From Martinezella tropici (GTDB lineage: Bacteria; Pseudomonadota; Alphaproteobacteria; Rhizobiales; Rhizobiaceae), in assembly GCF_003287875.1 (NCBI RefSeq), contig NZ_QMKK01000048.1, positions 1-64,000 on the forward strand: 64,000 nt of DNA. Reading direction: 5' to 3'. Both the position numbers and the translations under genes were made by a program. Below, piece by piece: positions 1 to 7,428 of this stretch. The stretch's first letter is position 1. Every line of letters begins with the position of its first letter. Under the pieces are notes generated by a model that ran no database searches, was not told where the DNA came from, and saw only the letters and a list, made by a program, of their open reading frames with translations.

Positions 1-612
1 AAGTCATGACCTCCACCAGAGGTGGAGGTTTGAAACGCTGCGCTTGAACCGCTAGAAGCGGTATTGTTAGCGCTTAGTAGCTACGATTGAAGAGGTCGGC
101 AAAGTCGGAAGCTTTGTCGGCCTTTTCCTGATTACGGATATATTGTCTGACGACCTGCTCGTTATAGCCCGTCGTCGATACGAAATACCCGCGTGCCCAA
201 AAGTGATACCCTTTGTAGCGGCGCTTGCGCGCATATTTGTTCGCTACGTAAAGGGCCGTCTTGCCCTTCAAGAAGCCGACAATATGCGAAACCGAGTATT
301 TCGGCGGGATCGAGATCAACATATGCACATGGTCGGGCATCAGATGACCCTCCTCGATCTGGCAGCCTTTCTGCTGTGCCAGCCGACGCAAGAGTTCTCC
401 CAACTCACGCCGCACGTCCCCGTAAAGTCTTTTCGTGCGGTATTTGCTGCCAAAAACAATGTGATACTTGCAGTCCCACGTCGCATGCGAGAGCGTTTGC
501 TCATCCATAAAACCTCCTTGTTCGAAGTCTGGGCCACCCCAGCGGTTCAAGCAGGAGGTCTCTCAACTACCGTGTAGAACTCGTCCAGTCCTCCACCGTA
601 GGTGGAGGTTTA
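1..612 (-). mobile_element. IS200/IS605-family element (tnpA only)
   Basis: A single tnpA gene lies between two near-identical short palindromes, at 10-28 and 590-608. Each has arms CCTCCACC/GGTGGAGG and a 3-nt loop (AGA or GTA). IS200-type elements lack terminal inverted repeats and instead carry subterminal hairpins that TnpA recognises as single strands; the paired hairpins fit this. A second small hairpin, ACCGCT-AGA-AGCGGT at 48-62, lies just behind the gene. No tnpB is present. Exact element ends are inferred, and the left end may lie at or beyond the window edge. Confidence 0.85.
74..508 (-). CDS. tnpA: IS200/IS605-family transposase TnpA (Y1 HUH)
   Basis: A 144-residue single-strand DNA transposase of the Y1 HUH class, normal length for the family. 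The HUH metal-binding motif is H60-V-H62 (in DHVHMLI) and the likely nucleophile is Tyr123 in QYIRN. The start at 508 is chosen over an upstream ATG because a strong Shine-Dalgarno AAGGAGG sits 5 nt before it and the protein then begins MDEQTLSHATW, as in relatives. The frame is intact, so the element is probably functional. The family mobilises itself by single-strand peel-and-paste using the flanking hairpins. Confidence 0.93.
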   Translation of the reverse strand: MDEQTLSHATWDCKYHIVFGSKYRTKRLYGDVRRELGELLRRLAQQKGCQIEEGHLMPDHVHMLISIPPKYSVSHIVGFLKGKTALYVANKYARKRRYKGYHFWARGYFVSTTGYNEQVVRQYIRNQEKADKASDFADLFNRSY

Positions 613-627
613 TTTATCGATATAAAA

Positions 628-651
628 AAGGCGGTGCCGAAGCACCGCCTT
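628..651 (-). terminator. Intrinsic terminator of the alpha-r14-like sRNA
   Basis: On the minus strand a perfect 10-bp stem AAGGCGGTGC/GCACCGCCTT closed by a TTCG tetraloop is followed by a T-run. This is a textbook Rho-independent terminator. It faces the IS element, so it ends a minus-strand transcript that starts near 758. Confidence 0.9.
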
Positions 652-758
652 GAGATCAGCTTTCACCGATCTTGCCCGCGAGCGTGTGGAGGAGGAGTGC
701 TCAAGCGGGCTCTAAGCGTTCCGACTGCGATCCGGGAGGGAGGAGGAGAACCGGATTG
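628..758 (-). ncRNA. alpha-r14-family sRNA (NfeR1-like) with anti-SD loops
   Basis: The minus strand folds into three hairpins. Hairpin 1 (756-730) has stem ATCCGG/CCGGAT and a 15-nt loop of CUCCUCC type. Hairpin 2 (710-674) has stem GCCCGC-GAGC/GCTC-GCGGGC and a 15-nt loop with CTCCTCCTCC. Hairpin 3 is the terminator. Two exposed CCUCCUCC anti-Shine-Dalgarno loops plus a terminal UUCG hairpin in about 130 nt is the hallmark architecture of rhizobial alpha-r14 trans-acting sRNAs (for example NfeR1 of Sinorhizobium meliloti). These repress mRNAs by pairing over ribosome binding sites. The 5' end is inferred from the CTATAT -10 box at 770-765. Family membership rests on structure and motif, not on a search. 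Confidence 0.82.
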
Positions 759-764
759 CGATCG

Positions 765-770
765 ATATAG
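765..770 (-). promoter_or_regulatory. -10 box for the alpha-r14-like sRNA
   Basis: CTATAT on the minus strand matches the rhizobial sigma-70 -10 consensus and lies 7 nt before the first sRNA stem. No good CTTGAC-type -35 is visible 17 bp upstream, so the promoter may need an activator. Confidence 0.5.
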
Positions 771-791
771 AACGCGTAGCTCTTAAACTTC

Positions 792-932
792 TTAGCGGCG
801 ACCGCCGCGGCTTGCGCCGATTGCCTTTGCGGTTTCGACTTCGAGCTGACGAAGCGAGCCGACGGAATGGCGTACGGTGCGACGCTCGCCAGCCAGCGCC
901 GGGCTAACATATGCTGAGCGGGTGATAGGCAT
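792..932 (-). CDS. Possible small protein of 46 residues (unrecognised)
   Basis: An open frame beginning MPITRSAYVSPALAGERRTV and ending in a Gly/Arg tail (SRGGRR). It has moderate third-position GC and an AAGGA Shine-Dalgarno-like motif about 10 nt before the ATG. It is basic and lacks Cys, signal peptide or membrane segment. It ends just upstream of the sRNA promoter. I do not recognise the family; it could also be chance. Confidence 0.28.
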   Translation of the reverse strand: MPITRSAYVSPALAGERRTVRHSVGSLRQLEVETAKAIGASRGGRR

Positions 933-1276
933 TGTCTTCAAGTCCTTGGTTCGTTCGGGTTCCTCGTGAACCCCGTTTGATGCGGCGGATATAGCGACTC
1001 GCTCGCCGGAGTGGCAGGGGGGCAGCTTCATGGGAGCTATGCACGATATGCATATTTCCTGCCGTGAAGTTGTCATATTCAAACGCCGATGCTCATGAAA
1101 TGGGCGGATTCGTTAACGGGCAGAGGTGGGATAAACTGCTCTCATGTGGTGCGAGGTTGCGGTAATCGCGCATATCGTCTCAGGGATCGAAAATCACATC
1201 GCACTTCCGATCGTGATGCTCTAACATACTGGCAATATTCAGTTTCACGGAATCTCCACCAGTCTCGGATCTGCTC
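933..1276. other. Intergenic region upstream of aminopeptidase P
   Basis: No convincing gene, RNA or repeat is visible here. Open frames crossing it lack Shine-Dalgarno sequences and recognisable protein sequence. It presumably holds the promoter of the aminopeptidase gene, but no clear -35/-10 pair stands out. Confidence 0.5.
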
Positions 1277-3112
1277 ATGTTTCAGTCTTTCGACGTCACT
1301 TCCACCCCGCAATTCGGTCGCGAGCGTGTTGCCGGTTTGCGCGCTGCCTTCAGCGATCTCGGCATTGATGGCTTCCTCGTGCCACGTGCCGACGAGTATC
1401 AAGGCGAGTACGTACCCAAATGCTCGGAGCGTCTCGCATGGCTCACCGGCTTCACAGGATCGGCAGGTGTTGCGCTTATCACACACTCCCACGCCGTGAT
1501 CTTTGTGGATGGCCGGTATGTGACGCAGCTTGCCGAACAGGTGGACCGCAGCGTCTTTACCGGAGGCGATCTGGTGAACGAGCCGCCGCATGTCTGGCTG
1601 CCGCGTCATGCAAAGAAAGGTTTCCGGCTCGGTATCGATCCGTGGCTGCATACGGGTGCCGAAGTACGCCGTCTGGAAAAGGCGCTGGCCGAGATCGACG
1701 GCAAGCTCGTCTTCCTGCCCCACAATCCGCTCGACAGGCTCTGGACGGACCGGCCACCCGAGCCGTTGGGCAATGTTATCATTCAGAACATCGCTCAGGC
1801 CGGTATCCTCGCCAAGGACAAGCTTGCGACGATTGCAAACGGCCTCAAGGAAAAGAATCTCAAGGCGGCGCTGATTACCGATCCGTCTTCTGTCGCCTGG
1901 ATCTTAAATATCCGCGGCAGCGACGTGCCGCACACGCCACATCCCCTGGCGCGCGCCATCATCTATGCGGCGGGTGAGGCCGAACTCTTCCTCGACAAGC
2001 GCAAGACCAAGGTGGAAGCGGAAGCTTATCTCACACAGATCTGCAAGCAGCTGCCGCCGTCCGGACTTACAAAGCGTCTCGCCGCTGCGGCAGCGAATGG
2101 TGGGCGAATCCTGGTCGATCCGGATCTTGCCTCCTACGCTCTGACCGACATCATCCGTCGTGAAGGTGGAGAGGTCGTGGAGGGCAATGATCCCGCCAAG
2201 CTGCCGCGCGCCTGCAAGAATGCTGCCGAAATCAACGGCTCTGCGGCTGCCCACCTGCAGGATGGCGCCGCCATGGTCGAGTTCCTTTACTGGCTGGAGA
2301 CAAGCAAGCCTGGAACGGTGACGGAAATCGCCGCGGCGGAACGGCTGGAAGCCTGCCGCGCCCGCATCGGCGAAAGCATGCAGAACCCGCTGAAGGACAT
2401 CTCCTTCGACACGATCTCGGGTGCCGGCGAGCACGCGGCCATCATGCATTACCGCGTGACCACGGCGAGCGACCGGCGGATCCAGGCAGGCGAGCTGTTC
2501 CTGATCGATTCGGGCGCGCAATATATCAACGGCACGACCGACATTACGCGCACTGTCGGTATTGGCGCGGTTTCCGAAGAGCAGAAGCGCCTCTTCACGC
2601 TTGTCCTGAAGGGGATGATCGCCATCAGCACGGCGCGCTTCCCGAAGGGCACGCGCGGCTGCGATCTCGATCCGCTGGCGCGCATCGCGCTCTGGAAGGC
2701 GGGCGTTGATTTCGCGCATGGCACGGGCCACGGCGTCGGCTCCTATCTCTCCGTCCATGAAGGCCCGCAGCGCATTGCGCGCCTTGCCGTGCAGGAACTG
2801 CTTCCCGGGATGATTCTTTCCAACGAACCCGGCTATTACCGTCCGGGTCATTTCGGCATCCGCATCGAAAATCTGATCTACATCCGCGATCCGGAGGAGA
2901 TCGAGGGCGGTGACATGCCGATGTTGGGCTTTGAGACGCTCACTTTCTGCCCTATCGATCGCAGCCTGGTGCTTGTCGAGCTGCTGACGCATGAAGAGCT
3001 AAACTGGTTGAACGATTATCACGCTAGGACGCGCGAGGCGCTGATGCCGCTGATTCATGATCACGACATACGGGCGTGGCTGGAAAATGCCACGCTCGAG
3101 CTCAGCCATTGA
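1277..3112 (+). CDS. pepP: Xaa-Pro aminopeptidase (aminopeptidase P, M24B)
   Basis: Removes an N-terminal residue preceding proline; a cytoplasmic dimetal enzyme. At 611 residues it is the long three-domain form, like eukaryotic XPNPEP1: two creatinase-like N-terminal domains (about 1-310), a pita-bread M24 catalytic domain (about 315-540) and a short C-terminal tail. The five metal ligands are all visible: Asp411 (DSGAQY), Asp422 (TTDITRT), His485 (GTGHGVGS), Glu517 (NEPGYY) and Glu531 (IENL), with spacing matching the human enzyme. No strong Shine-Dalgarno precedes the ATG, but the N-terminus fits the family. The gene is monocistronic, convergent with azlD. Confidence 0.95.
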   Translation: MFQSFDVTSTPQFGRERVAGLRAAFSDLGIDGFLVPRADEYQGEYVPKCSERLAWLTGFTGSAGVALITHSHAVIFVDGRYVTQLAEQVDRSVFTGGDLVNEPPHVWLPRHAKKGFRLGIDPWLHTGAEVRRLEKALAEIDGKLVFLPHNPLDRLWTDRPPEPLGNVIIQNIAQAGILAKDKLATIANGLKEKNLKAALITDPSSVAWILNIRGSDVPHTPHPLARAIIYAAGEAELFLDKRKTKVEAEAYLTQICKQLPPSGLTKRLAAAAANGGRILVDPDLASYALTDIIRREGGEVVEGNDPAKLPRACKNAAEINGSAAAHLQDGAAMVEFLYWLETSKPGTVTEIAAAERLEACRARIGESMQNPLKDISFDTISGAGEHAAIMHYRVTTASDRRIQAGELFLIDSGAQYINGTTDITRTVGIGAVSEEQKRLFTLVLKGMIAISTARFPKGTRGCDLDPLARIALWKAGVDFAHGTGHGVGSYLSVHEGPQRIARLAVQELLPGMILSNEPGYYRPGHFGIRIENLIYIRDPEEIEGGDMPMLGFETLTFCPIDRSLVLVELLTHEELNWLNDYHARTREALMPLIHDHDIRAWLENATLELSH

Positions 3113-3125
3113 GAAATACGGACCT

Positions 3126-3148
3126 CATCCCAACTGGAAAAAGGGATG
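3126..3148. terminator. Possible hairpin between convergent pepP and azlD
   Basis: Arms CATCCC (3126-3131) and GGGATG (3143-3148) lie between two convergent stop codons (3112 and 3158). No T-run follows on either strand, so it is a weak terminator candidate only. Confidence 0.3.
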
Positions 3149-3157
3149 GGGTCCCTC

Positions 3158-3469
3158 TCAAGCGCCTATGGAATGGCGCCACGCCATGACGACCACCCAT
3201 CCTGCGACCAGCATATAGGTCGACGGATAGCGCAGTCCGACGAGAAGGGCGGCAAGCATCGCCACCTTTGTGTCCCAGCCGCCGATGAAGAAGGCGGGTG
3301 CGACGAGGGTTGTCAGCACGGCGGCGGGTACGGCATTCAGCGCCGCCTCGACGTGTGGCGGAATGCGGGTCATCTTGACGATCAGGATATAGCCGCCGAT
3401 GCGCGTCAGGAAGGTCACCACGGCTGCGGCCAGAATGAGCAAAACCATATGCGAATTGAAATCGAACAT
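3158..3469 (-). CDS. azlD: Branched-chain amino acid exporter, small subunit (AzlD family)
   Basis: A 103-residue membrane protein with about three to four hydrophobic segments and the AzlD/YgaH family pattern (RIGGYILI, VPAAVLTTLVAPA). It is the small partner of AzlC; together they export branched-chain amino acids or analogues such as azaleucine. The ATG lies 2 nt after the azlC stop codon, so the two are translationally coupled in one operon. The length is typical. The substrate is assigned from the family, not from this sequence. Confidence 0.9.
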   Translation of the reverse strand: MFDFNSHMVLLILAAAVVTFLTRIGGYILIVKMTRIPPHVEAALNAVPAAVLTTLVAPAFFIGGWDTKVAMLAALLVGLRYPSTYMLVAGWVVVMAWRHSIGA

Positions 3470-3471
3470 GG

Positions 3472-4194
3472 TCAGACCTCGTGGCTTTCGTGCGCGATAT
3501 CAGGCTTGCGATTCGCCTTTACCGGCGGCAGCATTGCCGCAAGCGCGACGCCCGCCAATGCGCCGATGCTGACATGCCAGGGCGAGCCGACATAGCGATA
3601 GGCGATGGTTGATGCGACTGCGCTGACGGCGACAACAGGCAGGAAATTGTCTCGCGTGCGAAAGCCCATGACGATGCCGAGGAAATAGACCGGCAGCAGG
3701 ATATCGAGACCGATGGCTTTGGGATCGCCGATCAGGCTGCCGAGCAGGCCGCCGATCAGGCTCACCACCACCCAGGGAACATAGATCACTGCGGCAAAGC
3801 CGATGTACCAGGCGAAGGTCACCGGCTTGCCGCTTTCATGGCGCTTGATCGTCTCGGCAAATTGCGGATCGACCAGCAGGAAGAAGGTGAAGAACTTCTC
3901 CACCGCAGAAAAGTGCCTGATATAGCGGGCGATCGCCGCCGAGTAGAGCACATGGCGGAAGTTCACGGCGAGGATCGACAGCACGATGAGCCAGGCCTGA
4001 ACATTGTGGCCGAAGAGATCAATTCCCACCATCTGGCTGGCGCCGGCATAGACGGTCCCGCTCATCAGGGTCAGTTCGCCAAGGGACATGCCCTGGTCGC
4101 GCGCCAGCGCGCCGAACAGAGCACCGAAGGGCACTGCGGCAAGACCGACGGGAATGCCGCCCTTCAACCCGTCAAGAAATTCCGCGCGACTCAT
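3472..4194 (-). CDS. azlC: Branched-chain amino acid exporter, large subunit (AzlC family)
   Basis: A 240-residue inner-membrane protein with multiple transmembrane segments. The family signature is clear: a GGIPVGLAAVPFGALFGALA start, NFRHVLYSA in the middle, and a C-terminal part containing MGFRTRDNFLP. Family members (AzlC, YgaZ) form the transport subunit with AzlD and export leucine, valine or methionine-like amino acids. The gene is first in an azlC-azlD operon and divergent from the DUF2164 gene across a 230-bp spacer. No dedicated Lrp-type regulator is adjacent. Confidence 0.92.
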   Translation of the reverse strand: MSRAEFLDGLKGGIPVGLAAVPFGALFGALARDQGMSLGELTLMSGTVYAGASQMVGIDLFGHNVQAWLIVLSILAVNFRHVLYSAAIARYIRHFSAVEKFFTFFLLVDPQFAETIKRHESGKPVTFAWYIGFAAVIYVPWVVVSLIGGLLGSLIGDPKAIGLDILLPVYFLGIVMGFRTRDNFLPVVAVSAVASTIAYRYVGSPWHVSIGALAGVALAAMLPPVKANRKPDIAHESHEV

Positions 4195-4347
4195 GGTCCG
4201 CTCTATCCTTTATGGAAAACCGGTTTTGCTCCGGATGCGGTGTCGAGGGCACGGATCCTGCAAGAGGTACGACGACGTTGCACCCTTGCGCATTTGCTTC
4301 CGCGCTATTCAATAGCGGGACGTGTAAGCTGTGTGCCCCGAACCAGC

Positions 4348-4387
4348 AATTGAATTTCCTTGATGGATCAATTGATTTCCTTGATCC
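4348..4387 (+). repeat. Tandem ~21-nt repeat with internal dyad
   Basis: CAATTGAATTTCCTTGAT (4348-4365) recurs as CAATTGATTTCCTTGAT at 4369-4385, about two helical turns apart. Overlapping it is a perfect inverted repeat GGATCAA (4365-4371)/TTGATCC (4381-4387). It lies between the divergent azlC and DUF2164 starts and could be a regulator binding site. Confidence 0.5.
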
Positions 4388-4425
4388 AGCGTTTTGAGAC
4401 CGCTCGCAAAATGAGAGATGGAAAG

Positions 4426-4677
4426 ATGAAGAAGATCACCTTTTCGAAGGAGGAGAAGGCAGCGATGGTTGCACGCCTTCAGCGCTATTTCGCCGACGAG
4501 CTGGATCAGACGCTCGGCACCTTGCCCGCTGAATTCCTGCTCGATTTCTTCACCGCCGAGATCGGGCCGTATTATTACAATCAGGGTCTGCGGGATGCTC
4601 ATGCTGCGCTGATGAGCAAGATGGAGGATTTCGGCGAGGCGATCTATCTGCTGGAGAAGGAACCCGCCAAGAGCTGA
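4426..4677 (+). CDS. DUF2164 family protein
   Basis: An 83-residue protein beginning MKKITFSKEEKAAM and spanning a complete DUF2164 domain (LQRYFADELDQTLGTLP, then FFTAEIGPYYYNQGLRDA). It is small, soluble, mostly helical and charged, with no catalytic motif known. The ATG at 4426 is preferred to an in-frame ATG at 4360 because the family begins with MKKI/MKPI-like sequence and the upstream residues fall inside the repeat region. It converges on panB with only 6 nt between stops. The molecular role is unknown. Confidence 0.85.
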   Translation: MKKITFSKEEKAAMVARLQRYFADELDQTLGTLPAEFLLDFFTAEIGPYYYNQGLRDAHAALMSKMEDFGEAIYLLEKEPAKS

Positions 4678-4683
4678 TGCGCC

Positions 4684-5505
4684 TCATTTCTTCGGCTGGA
4701 ACGTATGTTCCAGCGCGGGGAATGTGCGGGCCTTCACTTCCTCGGCATAGGCTTCGGCCGCCTTCGAGACCATGGGCGCCAGCTCCGCGAAATGCTTGAC
4801 GAAGCGCGGCTTGAAATCGTTGAACAGGCCGAGCATGTCGTCGGAAACGAGGATCTGCCCATCGCAGGCGGCGGATGCGCCGATGCCGATGGTGGGAATG
4901 GCAACTGCGGCGGTGATCTCGCGGGCGAGCGGCTCGATCGTGCCTTCGATCACCATGGCGAAAGCGCCGGCCGCCGAGATCGCCTTGGCATCGCGCCGGA
5001 TCTTGTCGGCTTCCTTGTCCGAGCGGCCGAGAGAGCGGTAGCCGCCGGTCGTGTTCACCTGCTGCGGCATCAGTCCGACATGGCCGAAGACCGGAATACC
5101 CCGAGAGGTAAGGAACGCCACGGTTTCAGCCATTTCCTCGCCGCCCTCCAGCTTCACGCCATCGCAGCCGGTTTCCTTCAGGATGCGTGCAGCACTGCGG
5201 AAGGCCTGTTCCTTCGATTCCTGGTAGGAGCCGAAGGGCAGATCGACGATGACGCAGGCATGCTTGGTGCCGCGTATGACGGCTTGGCCATGGGCGATCA
5301 TCATATCAAGCGTGACGCCGACGGTCGTGTCCATGCCGTAGAGCACCATGCCAAGGGAATCACCGACCAGCAGCAGGTCGCAATGCGGATCGAGCAGGCG
5401 GGCAATCGGCGTCGTATAGGCCGTCAGGCTGACGATCGGACGCTGGCCCTTCATCGCTTCGATCGCAGCGGGCGTGATGCGCTTGGTGTGTCCGACAGTG
5501 CTCAT
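4684..5505 (-). CDS. panB: 3-methyl-2-oxobutanoate hydroxymethyltransferase
   Basis: Catalyses the first committed step of pantothenate (vitamin B5 / CoA) synthesis: transfer of hydroxymethyl from methylene-tetrahydrofolate to alpha-ketoisovalerate to give ketopantoate. The 273-residue protein has the PanB barrel signature: VSLTAYTTPIARLLD, LLVGDSLGMVLYG, KLEGGEEMAE, GHVGLMPQ, IPTIGIGAS and DMLGLF. The active-site glutamate and metal-binding Asp residues lie in these motifs. The ATG begins one base after the panC stop, so panC-panB form a coupled operon. Confidence 0.96.
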   Translation of the reverse strand: MSTVGHTKRITPAAIEAMKGQRPIVSLTAYTTPIARLLDPHCDLLLVGDSLGMVLYGMDTTVGVTLDMMIAHGQAVIRGTKHACVIVDLPFGSYQESKEQAFRSAARILKETGCDGVKLEGGEEMAETVAFLTSRGIPVFGHVGLMPQQVNTTGGYRSLGRSDKEADKIRRDAKAISAAGAFAMVIEGTIEPLAREITAAVAIPTIGIGASAACDGQILVSDDMLGLFNDFKPRFVKHFAELAPMVSKAAEAYAEEVKARTFPALEHTFQPKK

Positions 5506-5506
5506 C

Positions 5507-6382
5507 TCAGGCAGCCTTTTCGTTGTTTGACGGCTTGCGGCCGATGACCCGGTTGTCGAGCAGGCGGGTGGTGCCGATGCGCACGAAAAGCGCGATGAGG
5601 ATAGGTTGTCCCTGCAAGGTCGTTAGCGGCTCCAATGTATCGGGATGACGAACGGCGGCGACTTCCACTGTCGCCAGCGGCTCTTTTTCCATGAAGGTGC
5701 GCAGGGCTTCCTCGAGCGCTGCGGGGTTATCCGCCCCGAGATCGTAGAGCCTTTCGGCCTCCGCCAATGCTTGAGGGACGATGGTGGCTGCGGCGCGTTC
5801 CTCTTTCGAGAGATAGACGTTGCGCGAGGAGAGGGCCAGGCCATCCACGTCGCGGACAGTCGGCACCGGCACGATACGAACGGGCTGCGCCAGGTCCTCG
5901 ACCATGCGGCGGATGATCGCTACCTGTTGGTAGTCCTTCTCGCCGAAATAGGCGCTGTCGGGCTGGACGATGTTGAAGAGCTTGGTGACGACTGTGGCAA
6001 CGCCGGCGAAGTGGCCCGGGCGAACCGCGCCCTCCAGCTCCGCACCGAGCTTCGGCACGTCGACGACGGTTTCCATCGGACGCGGATACATATCCGTCAC
6101 GCCAGGTGCGAAGAGATAATCGACGCCGGCGTCGCGCAGCATGGCGCTGTCGCGTTCGAGATCGCGCGGATATTTCGCCAGATCCTCATTGGCGCCGAAC
6201 TGTAGCGGGTTGACGAAAATGGAGGTGACGACGACGTCGTTCTCGGCCTTTGCACGGGAGACAAGCTCCATATGGCCGGCATGCAGATAGCCCATGGTCG
6301 GCACAAGGCCGATGCGCCTGCCAGCCCTAAGGTGTTCGGCAAGCCTTTCGCGCAGGGCCGCTATCGTGTTGATGACGTCCAT
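5507..6382 (-). CDS. panC: Pantoate--beta-alanine ligase (pantothenate synthetase)
   Basis: Joins pantoate and beta-alanine using ATP via a pantoyl-adenylate, the last step of pantothenate synthesis. The 291-residue protein shows the nucleotidyltransferase HIGH-type motif in PTMGYLHAGH, the substrate-binding segments VVTSIFVNPLQF and YFGEKDYQQ, and the KMSKS-like SSRNVYLS. The start at 6382 (MDVINTIAALRERL) is chosen because GGGAGGAGT lies just upstream and orthologues begin there; an in-frame ATG at 6478 would add 32 unlike residues. First gene of panC-panB. Confidence 0.96.
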   Translation of the reverse strand: MDVINTIAALRERLAEHLRAGRRIGLVPTMGYLHAGHMELVSRAKAENDVVVTSIFVNPLQFGANEDLAKYPRDLERDSAMLRDAGVDYLFAPGVTDMYPRPMETVVDVPKLGAELEGAVRPGHFAGVATVVTKLFNIVQPDSAYFGEKDYQQVAIIRRMVEDLAQPVRIVPVPTVRDVDGLALSSRNVYLSKEERAAATIVPQALAEAERLYDLGADNPAALEEALRTFMEKEPLATVEVAAVRHPDTLEPLTTLQGQPILIALFVRIGTTRLLDNRVIGRKPSNNEKAA

Positions 6383-6599
6383 CGTGGCACTCCTCCCGAG
6401 GCAGCGCCGCCTTACACTGCCCGTTTCATCCCTTTTTGCGGGCCCTTCTAACGTGTGCGGTGCAAAAAGGCAATTCAAGGGCAGCAGGCACCGCCGGGAG
6501 GATACCGTTGCTTGAGGCTGGCTCGATCTGATTTCATTGCCGTTCTCGGGAACATCATCCGAGGGAACGAACGCGGCATGAGCTCGATTTAGCCAGAAT

Positions 6600-7304
6600 T
6601 CAGACCGAACGGGTCAGGCCGCCGTCAACCTTGAGGTTCTGGCCGGTGATGTAGCCAGCGCCATCGGAGGCCAGGAAGGCGACGGTGGCGGCGATCTCGG
6701 CGCTGGTGCCATAACGCCGCATCGGCACGCTGTCGCGGCGTTCTTCGGTCGCCGGCAGGCTGTCGATCCAGCCGGGCAGGACGTTATTCATCCGCACATT
6801 GTCGGCGGCGTAGGTGTCGGCGAAAATCTTCGTATAGGAGGCAAGGCCAGCCCGGAATACCCCCGAAGTGGGGAACATTGGCGACGGCTCGAATGCCCAT
6901 GCCGTGGAAATGTTGATGATCGCGCCGGATTTCTGCTTCTGCATGATGGGGGCTATGAGGCGTGTCGGACGGATGACGTTCATGAGATAGACGTCGAGGC
7001 CGGTGTGCCATTGCTCGTCGGTGACCTCGAGGATCGGGGCGCGCGGACCGTGGCCGGCGCTGTTGACCAGCACATCGATGCGCCGCCATTTTTCCATCGT
7101 CGCATCGACCAGGCGCTTGAGATCGTCGTTGGACTGGTTGGAGCCGGTAACGCCGATGCCTCCAAGTTCCTGAGCCAACGCCTCACCCTTTCCGGAGGAG
7201 GAAAGGATGGCGACACGGAAGCCATCGGCCGCAAGCCGTCTGGCGCTTTCGGCGCCCATACCGCTGCCGCCCGCCGTGATTACGGCCACTTTTTCTATCG
7301 ACAT
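6600..7304 (-). CDS. Atypical short-chain dehydrogenase/reductase lacking catalytic Tyr/Lys
   Basis: A 234-residue Rossmann protein with an SDR layout: nucleotide motif TAGGSGMG (residues 10-17), NSAG (81-84), NIS with Ser133, and C-terminal TGQNLKVDGG. The catalytic YxxxK is replaced: alignment of SGVFRAGL (147-154) with the usual YxASKAGL puts Ser147 for Tyr and Arg151 for Lys. Ordinary SDR redox chemistry is therefore doubtful; it may bind a nucleotide without classical catalysis or use another mechanism. The start at 7304 has GGAGGA upstream. It is divergent from a GcvA-type LysR gene, its likely regulator. Confidence 0.85.
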   Translation of the reverse strand: MSIEKVAVITAGGSGMGAESARRLAADGFRVAILSSSGKGEALAQELGGIGVTGSNQSNDDLKRLVDATMEKWRRIDVLVNSAGHGPRAPILEVTDEQWHTGLDVYLMNVIRPTRLIAPIMQKQKSGAIINISTAWAFEPSPMFPTSGVFRAGLASYTKIFADTYAADNVRMNNVLPGWIDSLPATEERRDSVPMRRYGTSAEIAATVAFLASDGAGYITGQNLKVDGGLTRSV

Positions 7305-7357
7305 AGGTGCTTCCTCCTTCATCTCGTTCCACTGGAACCGATTGCTTCGAAATTACC

Positions 7358-7371
7358 GATGAAATATCATC
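7358..7371. promoter_or_regulatory. Candidate operator between SDR and LysR genes
   Basis: GATGA-AATA-TCATC is a perfect 5-bp-arm dyad in the 124-bp spacer between two divergent genes, a typical place for LysR-type binding. Assignment is by position and symmetry only. Confidence 0.3.
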
Positions 7372-7428
7372 ATCGCCGCGCGAGAGCGAAGCAGATAAAT
7401 TCCCATTTGCCAGTAGAAAAACTATCGC

